NCBI GenBank assembly: GCA_965261255.1
Contig: CBDHCQ010000004.1
Coordinates: forward strand, 372,001 to 436,000
DNA: 64,000 bases
Reading direction: 5' to 3'
From: Bin80 sp965261255
Lineage (GTDB): Bacteria; Bacteroidota; Rhodothermia; Rhodothermales; Bin80
The notes beneath the pieces are model-generated. The model was not told where the DNA came from and searched no databases. It worked only from the letters and a program-made list of their open reading frames with translations. The position numbers and the translations under genes were made by a program. Shown piece by piece: positions 9,377 through 24,200 of this stretch (positions within the stretch are counted from its first letter, which is position 1; every line of letters begins with the position of its first letter).

Positions 9377-11140
9377 CTATTCGCCGGATGAGATGAGAAA
9401 TGTGGCTTCGCTCACGGAGCTCTCCTGATACCCATATCTGATTGCTTTTGCACGTAGTGTAGTGGTTTGGGTAATCCTGAGTGGGGCAGAAAAAAGCAAC
9501 CAATCCCCTTCTGTTCCGGTCTCGTCAACAATCGCGTAAGCAATTGAGGCCCCCTGTGTGCCGCTGTACATCGTTATGTCGACATCGCTGTCAAAAACTC
9601 CTCCGCTTTGCGTATGATCCAGACCGCCAGTCTGGATTGCCGGGCGTGAGGTTGCTTGTGGCAACATGATCGGGGCACCTGTAGTTGGTTGTTCTCCGTT
9701 CGGCCACATAGATTCAACCATGTCCAGTTCAGATCTGAACCCCCAGTCTCCACTTGTCTCAATCCAGCTGTCAAGCGCCTGTTGCAGGCGCAGGAGTTCG
9801 TCCCTGTACGTTGGATTATACGCAAGATTACGAACCTCATATGGATCCTCAGCCGTGTCATAAAGCTCGTGGACCGGGCGACGTGAGCGCATCCAAAGCG
9901 TTTGAGGGCCGGTTAGCGCGCCTTCTGCGTGAAGTCTGAAGAGCTCTTGCATCGTAGGCATAACGTTCGCGAACGCCATCCAGAGTGCGTATGGTTTTTC
10001 TGTTCGGTAGTTGCGGATATATTTGTATCGCGTATCCCGTACAGCTCTAACCAGGTCGTACTGCTCATCAAAACGATCCCTTGCTGCGTAAACGTATCCG
10101 TGTGGAGGCTTATTGCCGGCGAACTCTCCCAGAATGGCCCGTCCTTGCATGTGGGCTGGCGGCTCTATCCCCGCTAGCGAGAGTACGGTAGGCGCGAGAT
10201 CCAGAAAGCTCACAAGCTCTTGATTGACATCGGGTGTCTGTCCTGGTGTATGGATGATCATGGGAACATGCAGGCCGGAATCGTACAGCCACCGTTTATG
10301 GCGCGGTAATCCATCACCGTGATCACTCCAGAAAAACACGATTGTATTGTCCAGCAGACCGTCTTCCTCCAGTTGGTCAAGAATCATGCCGGCCTGAGCG
10401 TCCATAACTGCGATATTGTCGTATTGCTGTGCAATATCGCGTCGCACGACGGGTGTGTCTGGATAATAGGGTGGTACGATAACTGCGTCAGGATCGGTTG
10501 TGAGCGGTTCAGGCGCAGGCGGTGCAGCAAAAGCAGGCAGCCCCATGGCCTCAAAGGCAGCTCCAGGGTCCGGCCAGATACGACTTTCATGCGTTGTCGT
10601 AAAATTGAACACCGAAAAGAAAGGTTGATCGGGGTCCCGGCGGCTACGCCAATGTGCCTCAGAGCTGGATTCATCCCAGGCTGTTGTTGGAGTTTCAAAT
10701 TGGTAGTCCTCCTTCACATTATTGGTCGTGTAGTAGCCGGCCGCACGCAGATATTCCGTAAAGGTTTTAACATAATGAGGAGGGACCACACTGTATGGAG
10801 TGGGCTCGGGTGCAAAAGGAGCTCCCGAGAGGGTCCGCATATGATGTGCCCCAAGACTGACTTGATGCATGCCGGTTATAATGGCGGCACGGCTGGGAGA
10901 GCAGACCCCCGCAGTGGTAAATACGCGCGTGTAGCGTGTGCCATGACTGGCGAGTGAGTCCAGACGAGGGGTTCGGGCAACGATGTCCCCGTAGGCCCCG
11001 AGCCTCGGTCCCATATCTTCGGCCGATATCCAAACGATATTTGGACGTTCCAATGTCACCGGTTCTTCAACTGCGATTTCAGGCGCGGCACAAGCGCACA
11101 GCAGAAGGGGAAGGAAACCAAGACGAATATCTAATTTCAT
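9377..11140 (-). CDS. Sulfatase (SGSH-like) lipoprotein with CHB_HEX-type C-terminal domain
   Basis: 587 residues with a signal peptide and likely lipobox (L-L-L-C-A-C). The sulfatase core begins NIVWISAEDMGP, the metal-binding strand in the form typical of heparan-N-sulfatase (SGSH)-like enzymes. The formylglycine motif is C80-S-P-S-R84 followed by AAIITG. Later come the second metal-site segment FFWSDHGDGLPRHKRW and a long C-terminal part. The last ~80 residues resemble the chitobiase/beta-hexosaminidase C-terminal domain (DVDITMYSGTQGA...TLRAKAIRYGYQES). The enzyme would remove sulfate groups, likely from a glycan or sulfamate, outside the inner membrane, and needs a maturase not present here. 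Its ATG overlaps the stop of the upstream cytochrome fusion gene (ATGA), indicating translational coupling. The exact substrate cannot be told from sequence. Confidence 0.9.
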   Translation of the reverse strand: MKLDIRLGFLPLLLCACAAPEIAVEEPVTLERPNIVWISAEDMGPRLGAYGDIVARTPRLDSLASHGTRYTRVFTTAGVCSPSRAAIITGMHQVSLGAHHMRTLSGAPFAPEPTPYSVVPPHYVKTFTEYLRAAGYYTTNNVKEDYQFETPTTAWDESSSEAHWRSRRDPDQPFFSVFNFTTTHESRIWPDPGAAFEAMGLPAFAAPPAPEPLTTDPDAVIVPPYYPDTPVVRRDIAQQYDNIAVMDAQAGMILDQLEEDGLLDNTIVFFWSDHGDGLPRHKRWLYDSGLHVPMIIHTPGQTPDVNQELVSFLDLAPTVLSLAGIEPPAHMQGRAILGEFAGNKPPHGYVYAARDRFDEQYDLVRAVRDTRYKYIRNYRTEKPYALWMAFANVMPTMQELFRLHAEGALTGPQTLWMRSRRPVHELYDTAEDPYEVRNLAYNPTYRDELLRLQQALDSWIETSGDWGFRSELDMVESMWPNGEQPTTGAPIMLPQATSRPAIQTGGLDHTQSGGVFDSDVDITMYSGTQGASIAYAIVDETGTEGDWLLFSAPLRITQTTTLRAKAIRYGYQESSVSEATFLISSGE

Positions 11141-12648
11141 GCGTCAGTACTGTCAGGTTCAACCGGGCTCAGGCTTAGGCCGGTATTGATGTATAGCTCA
11201 GGCACAGCAGATTGCAAACGCTCTGTCCCTGCCTCGGTGGTATTGGTTTGCCAGAGGTAGAGGGATTGCAGCTCGGGTAATTGTTCAAGGTAAACCAGTC
11301 CAGAATCGGACACTGCCGTGCCATAAAGATTGAGATACTCCAAGTATTCCAGATCGCTCAGATGCGCCAACCCATCATCGGTAACCGAAGTCTGCTGTAG
11401 ATGCAGGCGCGTTACATGCGGAAGATCAGCGATCACCTCTACTAGATCATCTCCGGCCTGGGAGCGTCCGAGATCAAGCCACGCGATATTGGGGGCGAGG
11501 CGCAGTAGTGCTCCGCGCAATTCACTCGTACCTGTGCATGCTTCCAGGTCCATGCAGCGTACCTGCAGATACGGTTCATTTTCAGCCAAGGGTGTAACGG
11601 ACAATCCCAGGCTAGCGAGCGCAACGACATCCATGGAGTCCGGTGGAGCGGTATCTAGCGCAAAGATTCCGGTCCGGATTTCGTCCAGCCCCATACCATC
11701 CACAATAGTTTGTACAACGGGTGACCATTCAGCATCCGGGAGGAGCTCCTCAAAAGAGGCGCCTGCGTCAATCCACCATCGCAGTAATTCGGCTTCCGCC
11801 ACAGACAGCTGCGGGCTCTCAATGGGCGGCATATGGTCGTCCGAATTGAGCGGTAGCCACACACGGTGGATAAGCTCACTTTCATGCGCGCGACCAGCGA
11901 CAATAGGGGGGCCATCATCTCCGCCCTCATTGATGAATTCGGGGGTATCCAAACGCAGTCCACCCCGTTGGGCGTCAGCACCGTGACACGATACACATCT
12001 GGACTCAAGGATGGGGGCAATCAGCGCGGTATACGTAGTAGTTTCCGCGGGATTTTCCAACTGGAGACGCCCGATATCGGCCTTTTTGGATAGTCCCGCA
12101 ATCTGGCGTAAGCCATCCGGCATATAGCGGGATAAATAATCTGGACCATGTGTCAGCACGCCCCCCAGATGTCCGGTGAGCGCAACCCCGAATAGCAGGA
12201 GCCCTAACGATATACCGTACATACGGCGTTCCCAGTGCTTAAGCCAGCGTTCGGAGAGACCTGGCCAGGCTTTGTATAGATAGGCCAGCGAAGCAAACAA
12301 GACGACCAGGATCCCCATACGCTTATGCCAAGCCAATTGGCTAGCAGAATAACCACCGCCCTGGGCCAGGTACAGACCGAAAATGACAGCCAGGATGGAG
12401 CTCCAGACACCGATATAAAGGAGTGCCAGAATTCCTGTATCGTACCGTCCTCGCCAGGCAGGTCTGTATGAGAGACACTCAAGCAGAATGGCCACTACCA
12501 GGATCCCAATCGGCAGATGTACGACGACGGGATGAAATCGTCCCAGGAACAGGCTGAAGTCACTTGGTCGGCCAGAGCCCGGTACGGCTATCAACATTAC
12601 TACCAGCAGGACGAGGCCTGCACACATCCAGAACACGGACTGCTTCAT
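11137..12648 (-). CDS. Membrane DUF2231-like / cytochrome c (PSCyt1-type) / LRR fusion protein
   Basis: 503 residues. The first ~165 contain about four transmembrane helices with conserved-looking histidines (F-H39-P-V-V-V-H44-L-P, W-H108-K-R, G-H160), resembling DUF2231 membrane proteins. Next comes a periplasmic c-type cytochrome segment of the planctomycete PSCyt1 kind: C218-V-S-C221-H222 binds haem covalently and H-M-P-P probably supplies the distal Met. The C-terminal ~150 residues are leucine-rich repeats (HVTRLHLQQTSVTDDGL, YLEYLNLYGTAVSDSGL). The layout suggests a membrane-anchored electron carrier with a protein-binding arm, a plausible link between the periplasmic diheme proteins of the operon and the membrane. 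It follows a DUF1501 gene by 41 nt and overlaps the sulfatase start by 4 nt. Confidence 0.82.
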   Translation of the reverse strand: MKQSVFWMCAGLVLLVVMLIAVPGSGRPSDFSLFLGRFHPVVVHLPIGILVVAILLECLSYRPAWRGRYDTGILALLYIGVWSSILAVIFGLYLAQGGGYSASQLAWHKRMGILVVLFASLAYLYKAWPGLSERWLKHWERRMYGISLGLLLFGVALTGHLGGVLTHGPDYLSRYMPDGLRQIAGLSKKADIGRLQLENPAETTTYTALIAPILESRCVSCHGADAQRGGLRLDTPEFINEGGDDGPPIVAGRAHESELIHRVWLPLNSDDHMPPIESPQLSVAEAELLRWWIDAGASFEELLPDAEWSPVVQTIVDGMGLDEIRTGIFALDTAPPDSMDVVALASLGLSVTPLAENEPYLQVRCMDLEACTGTSELRGALLRLAPNIAWLDLGRSQAGDDLVEVIADLPHVTRLHLQQTSVTDDGLAHLSDLEYLEYLNLYGTAVSDSGLVYLEQLPELQSLYLWQTNTTEAGTERLQSAVPELYINTGLSLSPVEPDSTDA

Positions 12649-12689
12649 AGTGCCAACAAGAAAATGGATTTAGTTATAGTTGAGAAGTA

Positions 12690-14153
12690 CTAGGCCAAGA
12701 CCTGGTGCACAACATGTCCGTGCACATCGGTCAAGCGAAAGTCCCGGCCTTGGAAGGGGTAAGTTAATCGCTCGTGATCAAATCCGAGGAGATGCAGGAT
12801 CGTAGCTTGCATGTCGTGGACATGCACCTGACCGCTCACGGCGCTATATCCGATTTCGTCTGTTTCACCGTGTGTGATCCCGCCCTTAACGCCGCCACCA
12901 GCCATCCACATCGTATAAGCGTCGCTGTGATGATCCCGGCCGACAAAGGGGTTGTCTGTTCCGGAGCGATTCTCCAGCATTGGTGTTCGCCCAAATTCTC
13001 CGCCCCAGATCACTAGGGTTTCTTCAAGCAGGCCGCGCTGTTCCAAATCTTCCAGGAGTGCGGTTACGGGGCGATCAGTTTCGCGGCAGCGCTCCAAGAA
13101 GCCCCCATTCAGGGCTTCACTTTCGCCTGCACCGTGTGAGTCCCAACCCCAGTGAAACAGCTGAACGAAGCGAACCCCCCGTTCCACGAGCCTTCGTGCG
13201 AGGAGACAGTTATTACTGAATGCCGTTTCGCCGGGAGCGGTGCCGTACAACTCATGTATGTAGGCAGGTTCACGGCTGATGTCCATGGCTTCCGGCACAG
13301 AGGTCTGCATGCGGAAAGCCATTTCATACTGCGCAATACGTGTGAGAATTTCGGGGTCACCAACCTCCTCATATTGTTGCTGATTGATCGTATTAATGGC
13401 ATCAATGGATTTACGCCGCAGATCACGCGGTATGCCCTCCGGGTCGCCCAAAAACAAGACCGGATCTCCTTTGGTTCTACACTGCACTCCTTGGTATACT
13501 GTGGGCAGAAAGCCGCTTCCATACACACTGGCTCCCGCGTCCGGTGCAGCTCCGCCGGAAAGTAGCACGACAAATGCAGGCAGGTTTGCATTCTCGGTGC
13601 CAAGCCCATAGGTAACCCAGGACCCCATACTCGGACGGCCAAGCCGGGGACTCCCTGAATGGACTAACAGTTGTGCTGGAGCGTGGTTGAATTCATCGGT
13701 GCGCATAGCCTTGAGGAAGGCAATCTTATCCGCGACGCGCCCCAGGTGCGGCAGATGATCCGAGATCCAGGCGCCCGACTCTCCGTGCTGACGAAAGTTG
13801 GCCTGTGGTCCCAGCATTTTTGGTATACCCCGGATGAATGCGAAGCGCTTGCCCGCCAGGAGCGATTCGGGACAGTCCTGGCCATGCAGTCGCGCGAGTG
13901 TGGGTTTGTAGTCAAACAACTCCAATGGAGAGGGGCCGCCGGCCATATGCAAAAAGATCACACGTTTGGCACTCGGTGCAAAATGTGGTTTGCGCGGTGC
14001 CAATGGATCGGGAGAGCTGGTCGGATCATACGCTCCAGCAGCACCGAGTGAGGCAAAAGCCATCGCTCCGAGTCCTGCACCCGCGGACTTTAGGAAGTGG
14101 CGACGTGTAACATGCCCTAGGTATGCGTGTTGGGCTTCTTTAACAATACTCAT
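12690..14153 (-). CDS. DUF1501 family protein with Tat signal (pair 4)
   Basis: 487 residues. The twin-arginine signal T-R-R-H-F-L-K followed by an Ala/Gly-rich stretch indicates folded export through the Tat system. The family pattern of DUF1501 (PF07394), related to the alkaline phosphatase/sulfatase fold, is clear: KRVIFLHMAGGPSPLELFDYKP near the start, ETLVIWGGEFGRTPM in the second half, then GRDHHSDAYTMWMAGGGVKGG and a terminal YRLTDVHG-like segment (here FRLTDVHGHVV). No biochemical function is established for the family. Each copy in this operon sits next to a PSCyt1-DUF1549-DUF1553 gene; this one follows the 822-residue member by 82 nt. It is more diverged from the other three copies than they are from each other. 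Confidence 0.92.
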   Translation of the reverse strand: MSIVKEAQHAYLGHVTRRHFLKSAGAGLGAMAFASLGAAGAYDPTSSPDPLAPRKPHFAPSAKRVIFLHMAGGPSPLELFDYKPTLARLHGQDCPESLLAGKRFAFIRGIPKMLGPQANFRQHGESGAWISDHLPHLGRVADKIAFLKAMRTDEFNHAPAQLLVHSGSPRLGRPSMGSWVTYGLGTENANLPAFVVLLSGGAAPDAGASVYGSGFLPTVYQGVQCRTKGDPVLFLGDPEGIPRDLRRKSIDAINTINQQQYEEVGDPEILTRIAQYEMAFRMQTSVPEAMDISREPAYIHELYGTAPGETAFSNNCLLARRLVERGVRFVQLFHWGWDSHGAGESEALNGGFLERCRETDRPVTALLEDLEQRGLLEETLVIWGGEFGRTPMLENRSGTDNPFVGRDHHSDAYTMWMAGGGVKGGITHGETDEIGYSAVSGQVHVHDMQATILHLLGFDHERLTYPFQGRDFRLTDVHGHVVHQVLA

Positions 14154-14235
14154 GTTGAATCGGAGAACATTCCAGTCTTAATCATAAGCATGTTGAATTT
14201 AGGACAAATGCTGCAGTTATGGGGACTGCACGGAA

Positions 14236-16704
14236 TCACGCTTTCATGATGAACTGATCGAGGTTTAGGATTGCATTGGCAACAACGATCAAGGCCGCCA
14301 ACTCAGAAGATCCTTGGTTCCCGGTTAATGTGATGACATCGCTCTCGCGCTCAGCGTAATGGGCGATGGCATCATGATATAGGGGTTTGAGTATGTTAAG
14401 CGTTTCCTGGTCTGGCGTCACCCCCATGGCGTATGCATACCCCGCTTCAAGAGGGTTTTCGGAATCGAGCATACGTTGAGCCAATGCCTGTGCTGCCTCA
14501 AAATAGACCGGATCATTCAGTGAGACCAATGCCTGCAGAGGCGTATTGGTTCTTATCCTTCGAGATACACAGAACTCGCGGCTGGGGCTGTCAAATGTCG
14601 TCATGGATGGGTATGGTACGGTGCGCCGCCAGTAGGTATAAATTCCGCGCCGGTACCGATCATCCCCTTCGCTGGTTTGCCACCGGCGGGCATCGTACGG
14701 GTTATTCCAGAGCCCTTCCGGTTGAGGAGGCATGACACTTGGGCCGTACATCGTGGGGCTTAGCAGCCCGCTCACATGGAGTGCCTGGTCCCGGATCTGC
14801 TCTGCACTCAGACGGAAGCGGGCACCCCGCGCCAGCAGCCGGTTGCGAGGATCTTTGGCTTCCAGTTCATCGGTCACGCGTGAGGATTGCCTGTACGTAG
14901 AAGAAACCACCACAGAGCGCAGCAAAGACTTGACGCTCCAAGAATTATCCTCCATAAAGCTGACCGCCAGATAGTCCAGCAGGTCTGGATGGGAGCGTTC
15001 AAGCCCCTGAGTACCAAAATCTTCCAGCGATTCGATTAGCCCAACCCCAAAGAGCTGTTCCCAGAATCGATTTACTGCTACCCGCGCGGTGAGTGGATTG
15101 TCACGGCTAACCAGCCACTGTGCCATTCCCAGGCGGTTACGAGGAGCATCCTCCGGCATGGGAGGTAATGCATCGGGTGTATTGGGTTCAACCAGTTCAC
15201 CTTTCAGTAGAAAGCTGCCCCGTTCAAACACATGTGTGCGTCGCTGGAAGGGGAGCTCCTGCATGATGGGTGTATGGACCGCGTTTAATGTTCGCAGTTC
15301 CCGCTCTTTTTCCGCTTTTTCAGCACGCAGGCGCTCAAGTTCAGGATCATCACTGACACTGGCATAAATATGATCCAGCGTCCATCGCTGACCATCCCCC
15401 CGCTGCTCTTCTGGGGTTGCTACAACCCGCTTGACTTCATTTTGAAGCATAAGTCGGACGCGGCCAATGATTTCTGGTTGGTCCAGCGTGGTCTCCCATG
15501 CACGTCGCTCTTCAGCCAGTGCATTGGAGCGCACGCGGGCAATGATGTCCTCTTCAAGTTGGGCAATGTTCTCAAGGAGTTTGTTTCCTTGGTCGGCAAC
15601 CTCTTCCTCAAATAACGGGAGGGTTGGATATTCGGTGTCCAGATCCCGGTCGGCGCTGCTGTTGAAGAAGGCAAAGAATTCGTAGTACTCCTCGTGCGTG
15701 AACGGGTCATAGGGGTGGCCGTGGCACTGAACACAGGCGAATGAGGTCCCCTGCCAGACCTCCCAGGTCGTATTCACGCGATCAATGACTGCCGCAACAC
15801 GAAATTCTTCATCGTCTGTTCCCCCTTCGGTATTGGTCATCGTGTTGCGGTTGAAGGCGGTCGCGATACGCTGGCTTTCGGTCGCGTTCGGCAAAAGATC
15901 CCCTGCCAACTGTTCAATCGTGAACTGATCAAATGGCAGATCATCATTGAAGGCCTGGATGACCCAATCCCGATAACGCCAAATGGTTCGGCCTATATCT
16001 TTTTCATATCCCTTGGAGTCAGCATATCTTGCAAGGTCCAGCCACATGGATGCCCAGCGTTCACCGTATGCAGGAGAGGCCAGCAGCGAGTCTACATAGG
16101 TTTCGTAGGATCCTCCGTCAACACAGACCTGCCTCACGTCTTCCGGTTTTGGGGGCAGGCCAATCAGGTCCAGCGTGACTCTCCGGACGAGCACGGGGCA
16201 TTCTGCTTCGGGAGAAGGTGACAGCTCTTCTTTGTCCAGCCGTGAAAGTATAAAGTAATCCAGCCGCTCACGCGGCCACGCAGGATCAGATACGTCTGGT
16301 AATGCGGGTCGCTCGGGGGTGACGTAAGCCCAGTGATCCTCCCATTGTGCCCCTTCTTCAATCCAGGTGTGCAGAATTTCAATTTGCTCAGTTGTGAGCG
16401 CGTCATCATCCTGAGGCATCCGGTGCTTTGGATCCGCATGCGAAACCCGTCGCAGCAGTTCGCTCTCGTTGGGCTTGAGCGGTACGATTGCACGGTTGCC
16501 TGATTCTGCTGCGGCAAGTGCTTCATGTCGGAAAAGCAAGTTTAGATCTCCCTGGCGGCGGATGCCCCCATGACAGTTCACGCACCGCTCATTCAGTATA
16601 GGGCGAACCTGCTCGTTAAAACTGATCTCGGGAGCACGGCTACAGCCGCCGAACATTGACACGGCAACTGCGATCACAATGTACCCGGTAAGGAGATGCT
16701 TCAT
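14236..16704 (-). CDS. PSCyt1-DUF1549-DUF1553 lipoprotein, short form without LamG (pair 4)
   Basis: 822 residues with lipobox F-G-G-C21. The N-terminal PSCyt1 cytochrome domain has C41-V-N-C44-H45 and an H-R-M-P segment as possible distal ligand. DUF1549 (PSCyt2) follows, with RVTLDLIGLPP, YGERWASMWLDLARYADS and a second CxxCH site, CVQCHGHPYDP. DUF1553 (PSD1) closes the protein, with NRLGMAQWLVSRDNPLTARVAVNRFW, EDFGTQG and TPLQALVSLNDP. Unlike the three other copies it lacks the LamG-type insert, having a coiled-coil-like charged stretch there instead. It is probably a diheme envelope protein. It begins inside the stop codon of the DUF1501 gene of the previous pair (ATGA overlap), so translation is likely coupled. 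Function of the family is unknown. Confidence 0.92.
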   Translation of the reverse strand: MKHLLTGYIVIAVAVSMFGGCSRAPEISFNEQVRPILNERCVNCHGGIRRQGDLNLLFRHEALAAAESGNRAIVPLKPNESELLRRVSHADPKHRMPQDDDALTTEQIEILHTWIEEGAQWEDHWAYVTPERPALPDVSDPAWPRERLDYFILSRLDKEELSPSPEAECPVLVRRVTLDLIGLPPKPEDVRQVCVDGGSYETYVDSLLASPAYGERWASMWLDLARYADSKGYEKDIGRTIWRYRDWVIQAFNDDLPFDQFTIEQLAGDLLPNATESQRIATAFNRNTMTNTEGGTDDEEFRVAAVIDRVNTTWEVWQGTSFACVQCHGHPYDPFTHEEYYEFFAFFNSSADRDLDTEYPTLPLFEEEVADQGNKLLENIAQLEEDIIARVRSNALAEERRAWETTLDQPEIIGRVRLMLQNEVKRVVATPEEQRGDGQRWTLDHIYASVSDDPELERLRAEKAEKERELRTLNAVHTPIMQELPFQRRTHVFERGSFLLKGELVEPNTPDALPPMPEDAPRNRLGMAQWLVSRDNPLTARVAVNRFWEQLFGVGLIESLEDFGTQGLERSHPDLLDYLAVSFMEDNSWSVKSLLRSVVVSSTYRQSSRVTDELEAKDPRNRLLARGARFRLSAEQIRDQALHVSGLLSPTMYGPSVMPPQPEGLWNNPYDARRWQTSEGDDRYRRGIYTYWRRTVPYPSMTTFDSPSREFCVSRRIRTNTPLQALVSLNDPVYFEAAQALAQRMLDSENPLEAGYAYAMGVTPDQETLNILKPLYHDAIAHYAERESDVITLTGNQGSSELAALIVVANAILNLDQFIMKA

Positions 16705-16748
16705 GCGATCAGAGGTTCGACGACCGTACCATGCACATCCGTAAGGCG

Positions 16749-21275
<4,527 letters not shown>

Positions 21276-24200
21276 ATAACGACGGCCCTGATACTTAAAG
21301 GTAAGTCGCTCATGATCAATTCCCAGGAGGTGCATCAGGGTTGCTTGCAAATCATGTACATGCACCGGATCACGAACTACATTATAGCCAAGATCATCCG
21401 TCTCGCCATAACTGAGACCGGATTGCACGCCTCCACCCGCCATCCACAGTGTGAAACACCGGGGATGGTGATCACGACCGTAATCTGCATCTGTAAGGCG
21501 TCCCTGGCAGTAATTGGTGCGCCCGAACTCTCCACCCCAGATGACCAGGGTATCGTCCAGCATGCCCCGTTGTTTAAGGTCTCGCACTAGAGCAGCCGAG
21601 GGCTGGTCGGTTTCTCTTGACTGGACTTTAATACCGGATGGCAGTCCCGCATGATGATCCCATCCCTGATGGAAGAGCTGGATAAAGCGTACTCCCCGTT
21701 CGGCCAGGCGCCGGGCCAGAAGACAGTTGGCCGCGAAGGTGCCTGGCTCCCGGGCATCTTCGCCATAGAGGTCAAAGATATAATCCGGCTCATTGGAAAG
21801 GTCCATCACATCAGGCACGGAGGTTTGCATCCGATAGGCCATTTCGTACTGAGATATCCGTGACTCAATACGTTCCCATCCGGGTGCGCCTTCTTTCAGT
21901 TGATGCAATTCCCGAAGGCGATCCAGTTGCATTCGTCGCTGTTTTGAAGAGACGCCATCAGGGTTGCTCAGATAAAGTACGGGATCCATTCCGCTTCTGA
22001 ACTGCACTCCCTGGTGTTGCGATGGCAGGAATCCATTCCCCCAGAGCCGGGCATATAGTGGCTGTCCTCCCTTGTCTTTAGTGATGAGCACACAAAACGC
22101 AGGCAGGTTTTCGTTCTCAGTTCCAAGTCCATAGCTGAGCCATGATCCGAAGGACGGCCGGCCCGCGATCTGTGATCCAGTAAGAAAGAATGTAATTGCC
22201 GGATCGTGATTGATCGCTTCGGTGTGCATGGACTTAACGAAGCATAACTCATCCACAATGTCTGCAGTGTACGGCATCAATTCGCTCACCCAGGTTTTGC
22301 TTTCTCCAAACTGCGCAAAAGAAAAGTGTGAGCGGGCCAGGGGCAACGTGTTCTGAAAGCCAGTCATTCCGGTAAGCCGCTGTCCCTTCCGCACGGATTC
22401 AGGCAGTTCCTGCCCGTGCATCGCATTAACCTGTGGCTTATAGTCGAACAGTTCAAACTGTGAGGGACCACCGCTCTGGAACAGATAAATGATACGTTTA
22501 GCACGTGGGATCAAATCCGTCCCAGTGGCCAGAGCCGGATTTACTAGCGAGGACAACGCTAGTCCGCCTAGCCCCATGCCAAGGCGCTCCAGAAACTCCC
22601 TGCGAGTGCTGAGAGGATTATAATTACCACACGAATGCATCAGTATTTCTCAATAACTTCATCAAAGGATAATAATGCATTGGCCACCATGGTTTGTGCG
22701 GCCCATTCAACGGGGTTCAACCCTACTTGCAGTTGAGACTCCCCGGTTTCTAACAGTTGCCTGGCCGCTTCGGGATCCTTTGAAAATTCCTCTAGCTGTT
22801 CAATGTACAGTGACTGTAGTGCTTTCGTTTCGGATGGATCTGGACTTCGTCCGGTTAACAGTCTAAATCCCAACGCAATTTGGTCTTCGAGTGTTTCCTT
22901 TCCGAGCATGCGGGCGGCTATATGACGTGATGCTTCCACATACTGCGGGTCATTGAGCAGAACAAGGGCCTGCATGGGGGTCGCCGTGCGCTGCCGCCGC
23001 ATCACACACTGTGCGCGTGTTGGCATATCAAACGTGATCAGAGAAGGGGGCGGAGAAGTGCGCTTGAAGAAGGTGTATAGTGTGCGCCGGTATAGGTCAG
23101 AGCCTGAGCCTTGCTCATACCTGATCCCGGCTTTTTCCTGCCAGAGTCCTCCTGGCTGATACGGTTTAACCGCAGGCCCACCGAGCGTTCGGTCGAGAAG
23201 TCCACTGACCGCAAGTGCCTGATCGCGCACCATCTCTGCACTTAGGCGAAGTCTGGGGCCTCGTGCGAACAACTTATTATCGGGGTCAAGGTCAAGGAGT
23301 TCAGGAGTAGCTTCAGATTGTTGGCGGTAGGTGGCACTTGTCAGGATCAGGCGCTGCATAGCCTTGATGTCCCATCCCGAGTTTATGAACGTCGTAGCCA
23401 GATAATCCAGTAGTTCGGGGAAGGATGGCAAGGCACCCTGTCGTCCAAAATCTTCAGGTGTGGACACAAAGCCGGTTCCAAAGTACTTCTGCCAGTACCG
23501 GTTCACTGCAACCCGGGCGGTAAGTGGATGCTCTGGATGAAACAGCCATCTGGCCAAACCGAGGCGGTTTCGAGGCAGATCGTCGGGGAAAGGAAGGATG
23601 GCTTCTGGAGTGTGCGCTTCAACGGGCTCCCCCTTTGCGTCGTACTGGCCACGGCTCAATATATATGCTGATCGTGGGGAGGACATCTCCTCAGTTACCA
23701 TGATTGCCGGGATATCTTCAAGGAGGGAGTTCTGTTTTTCACGCAGTGTTTGGAGGGCAGCCTTTGCGCGCTGCCAAGGCGTCACCTCATGTGCCAGATA
23801 CCATTGAAAAAGATCGTCTTGATCCGGGGTTACATTCATTTTCCCTGCCAGGTGCGCAACCTCAAAGCCATACAGTCTCCGATTGTACAGGTGCAGTTCG
23901 TCTACAGCCCCGTTACGCAGGCCGCTATCCCGGAATCGGTAGGCGACTTGCAAGGGCACCTTCATATTTTCGTACGTGATATGTCGGGTAAGACCGTCAC
24001 GAACGGTTTCTACATCGGCACGGAGACCATTGATGTACAGGCGCACACCGGAGGCGCGGCTGGATCCGTCGTAGGTCATGGCTACATGCGTCCAATCCCC
24101 AAGCGGGAGGGTATCAATTGTCTGGATGCGCAGGGCGTTTTGGGGCCACATATGGGCCAGTTGAGCGACGAGGCGACCGTCCAGGAGGGCAAGCTCCCAG

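Noticed and set aside
10319..10957. A 212-residue + strand frame opposite the sulfatase
   Set aside because: Antisense shadow of a well-supported sulfatase gene; no motif, no ribosome-binding site.
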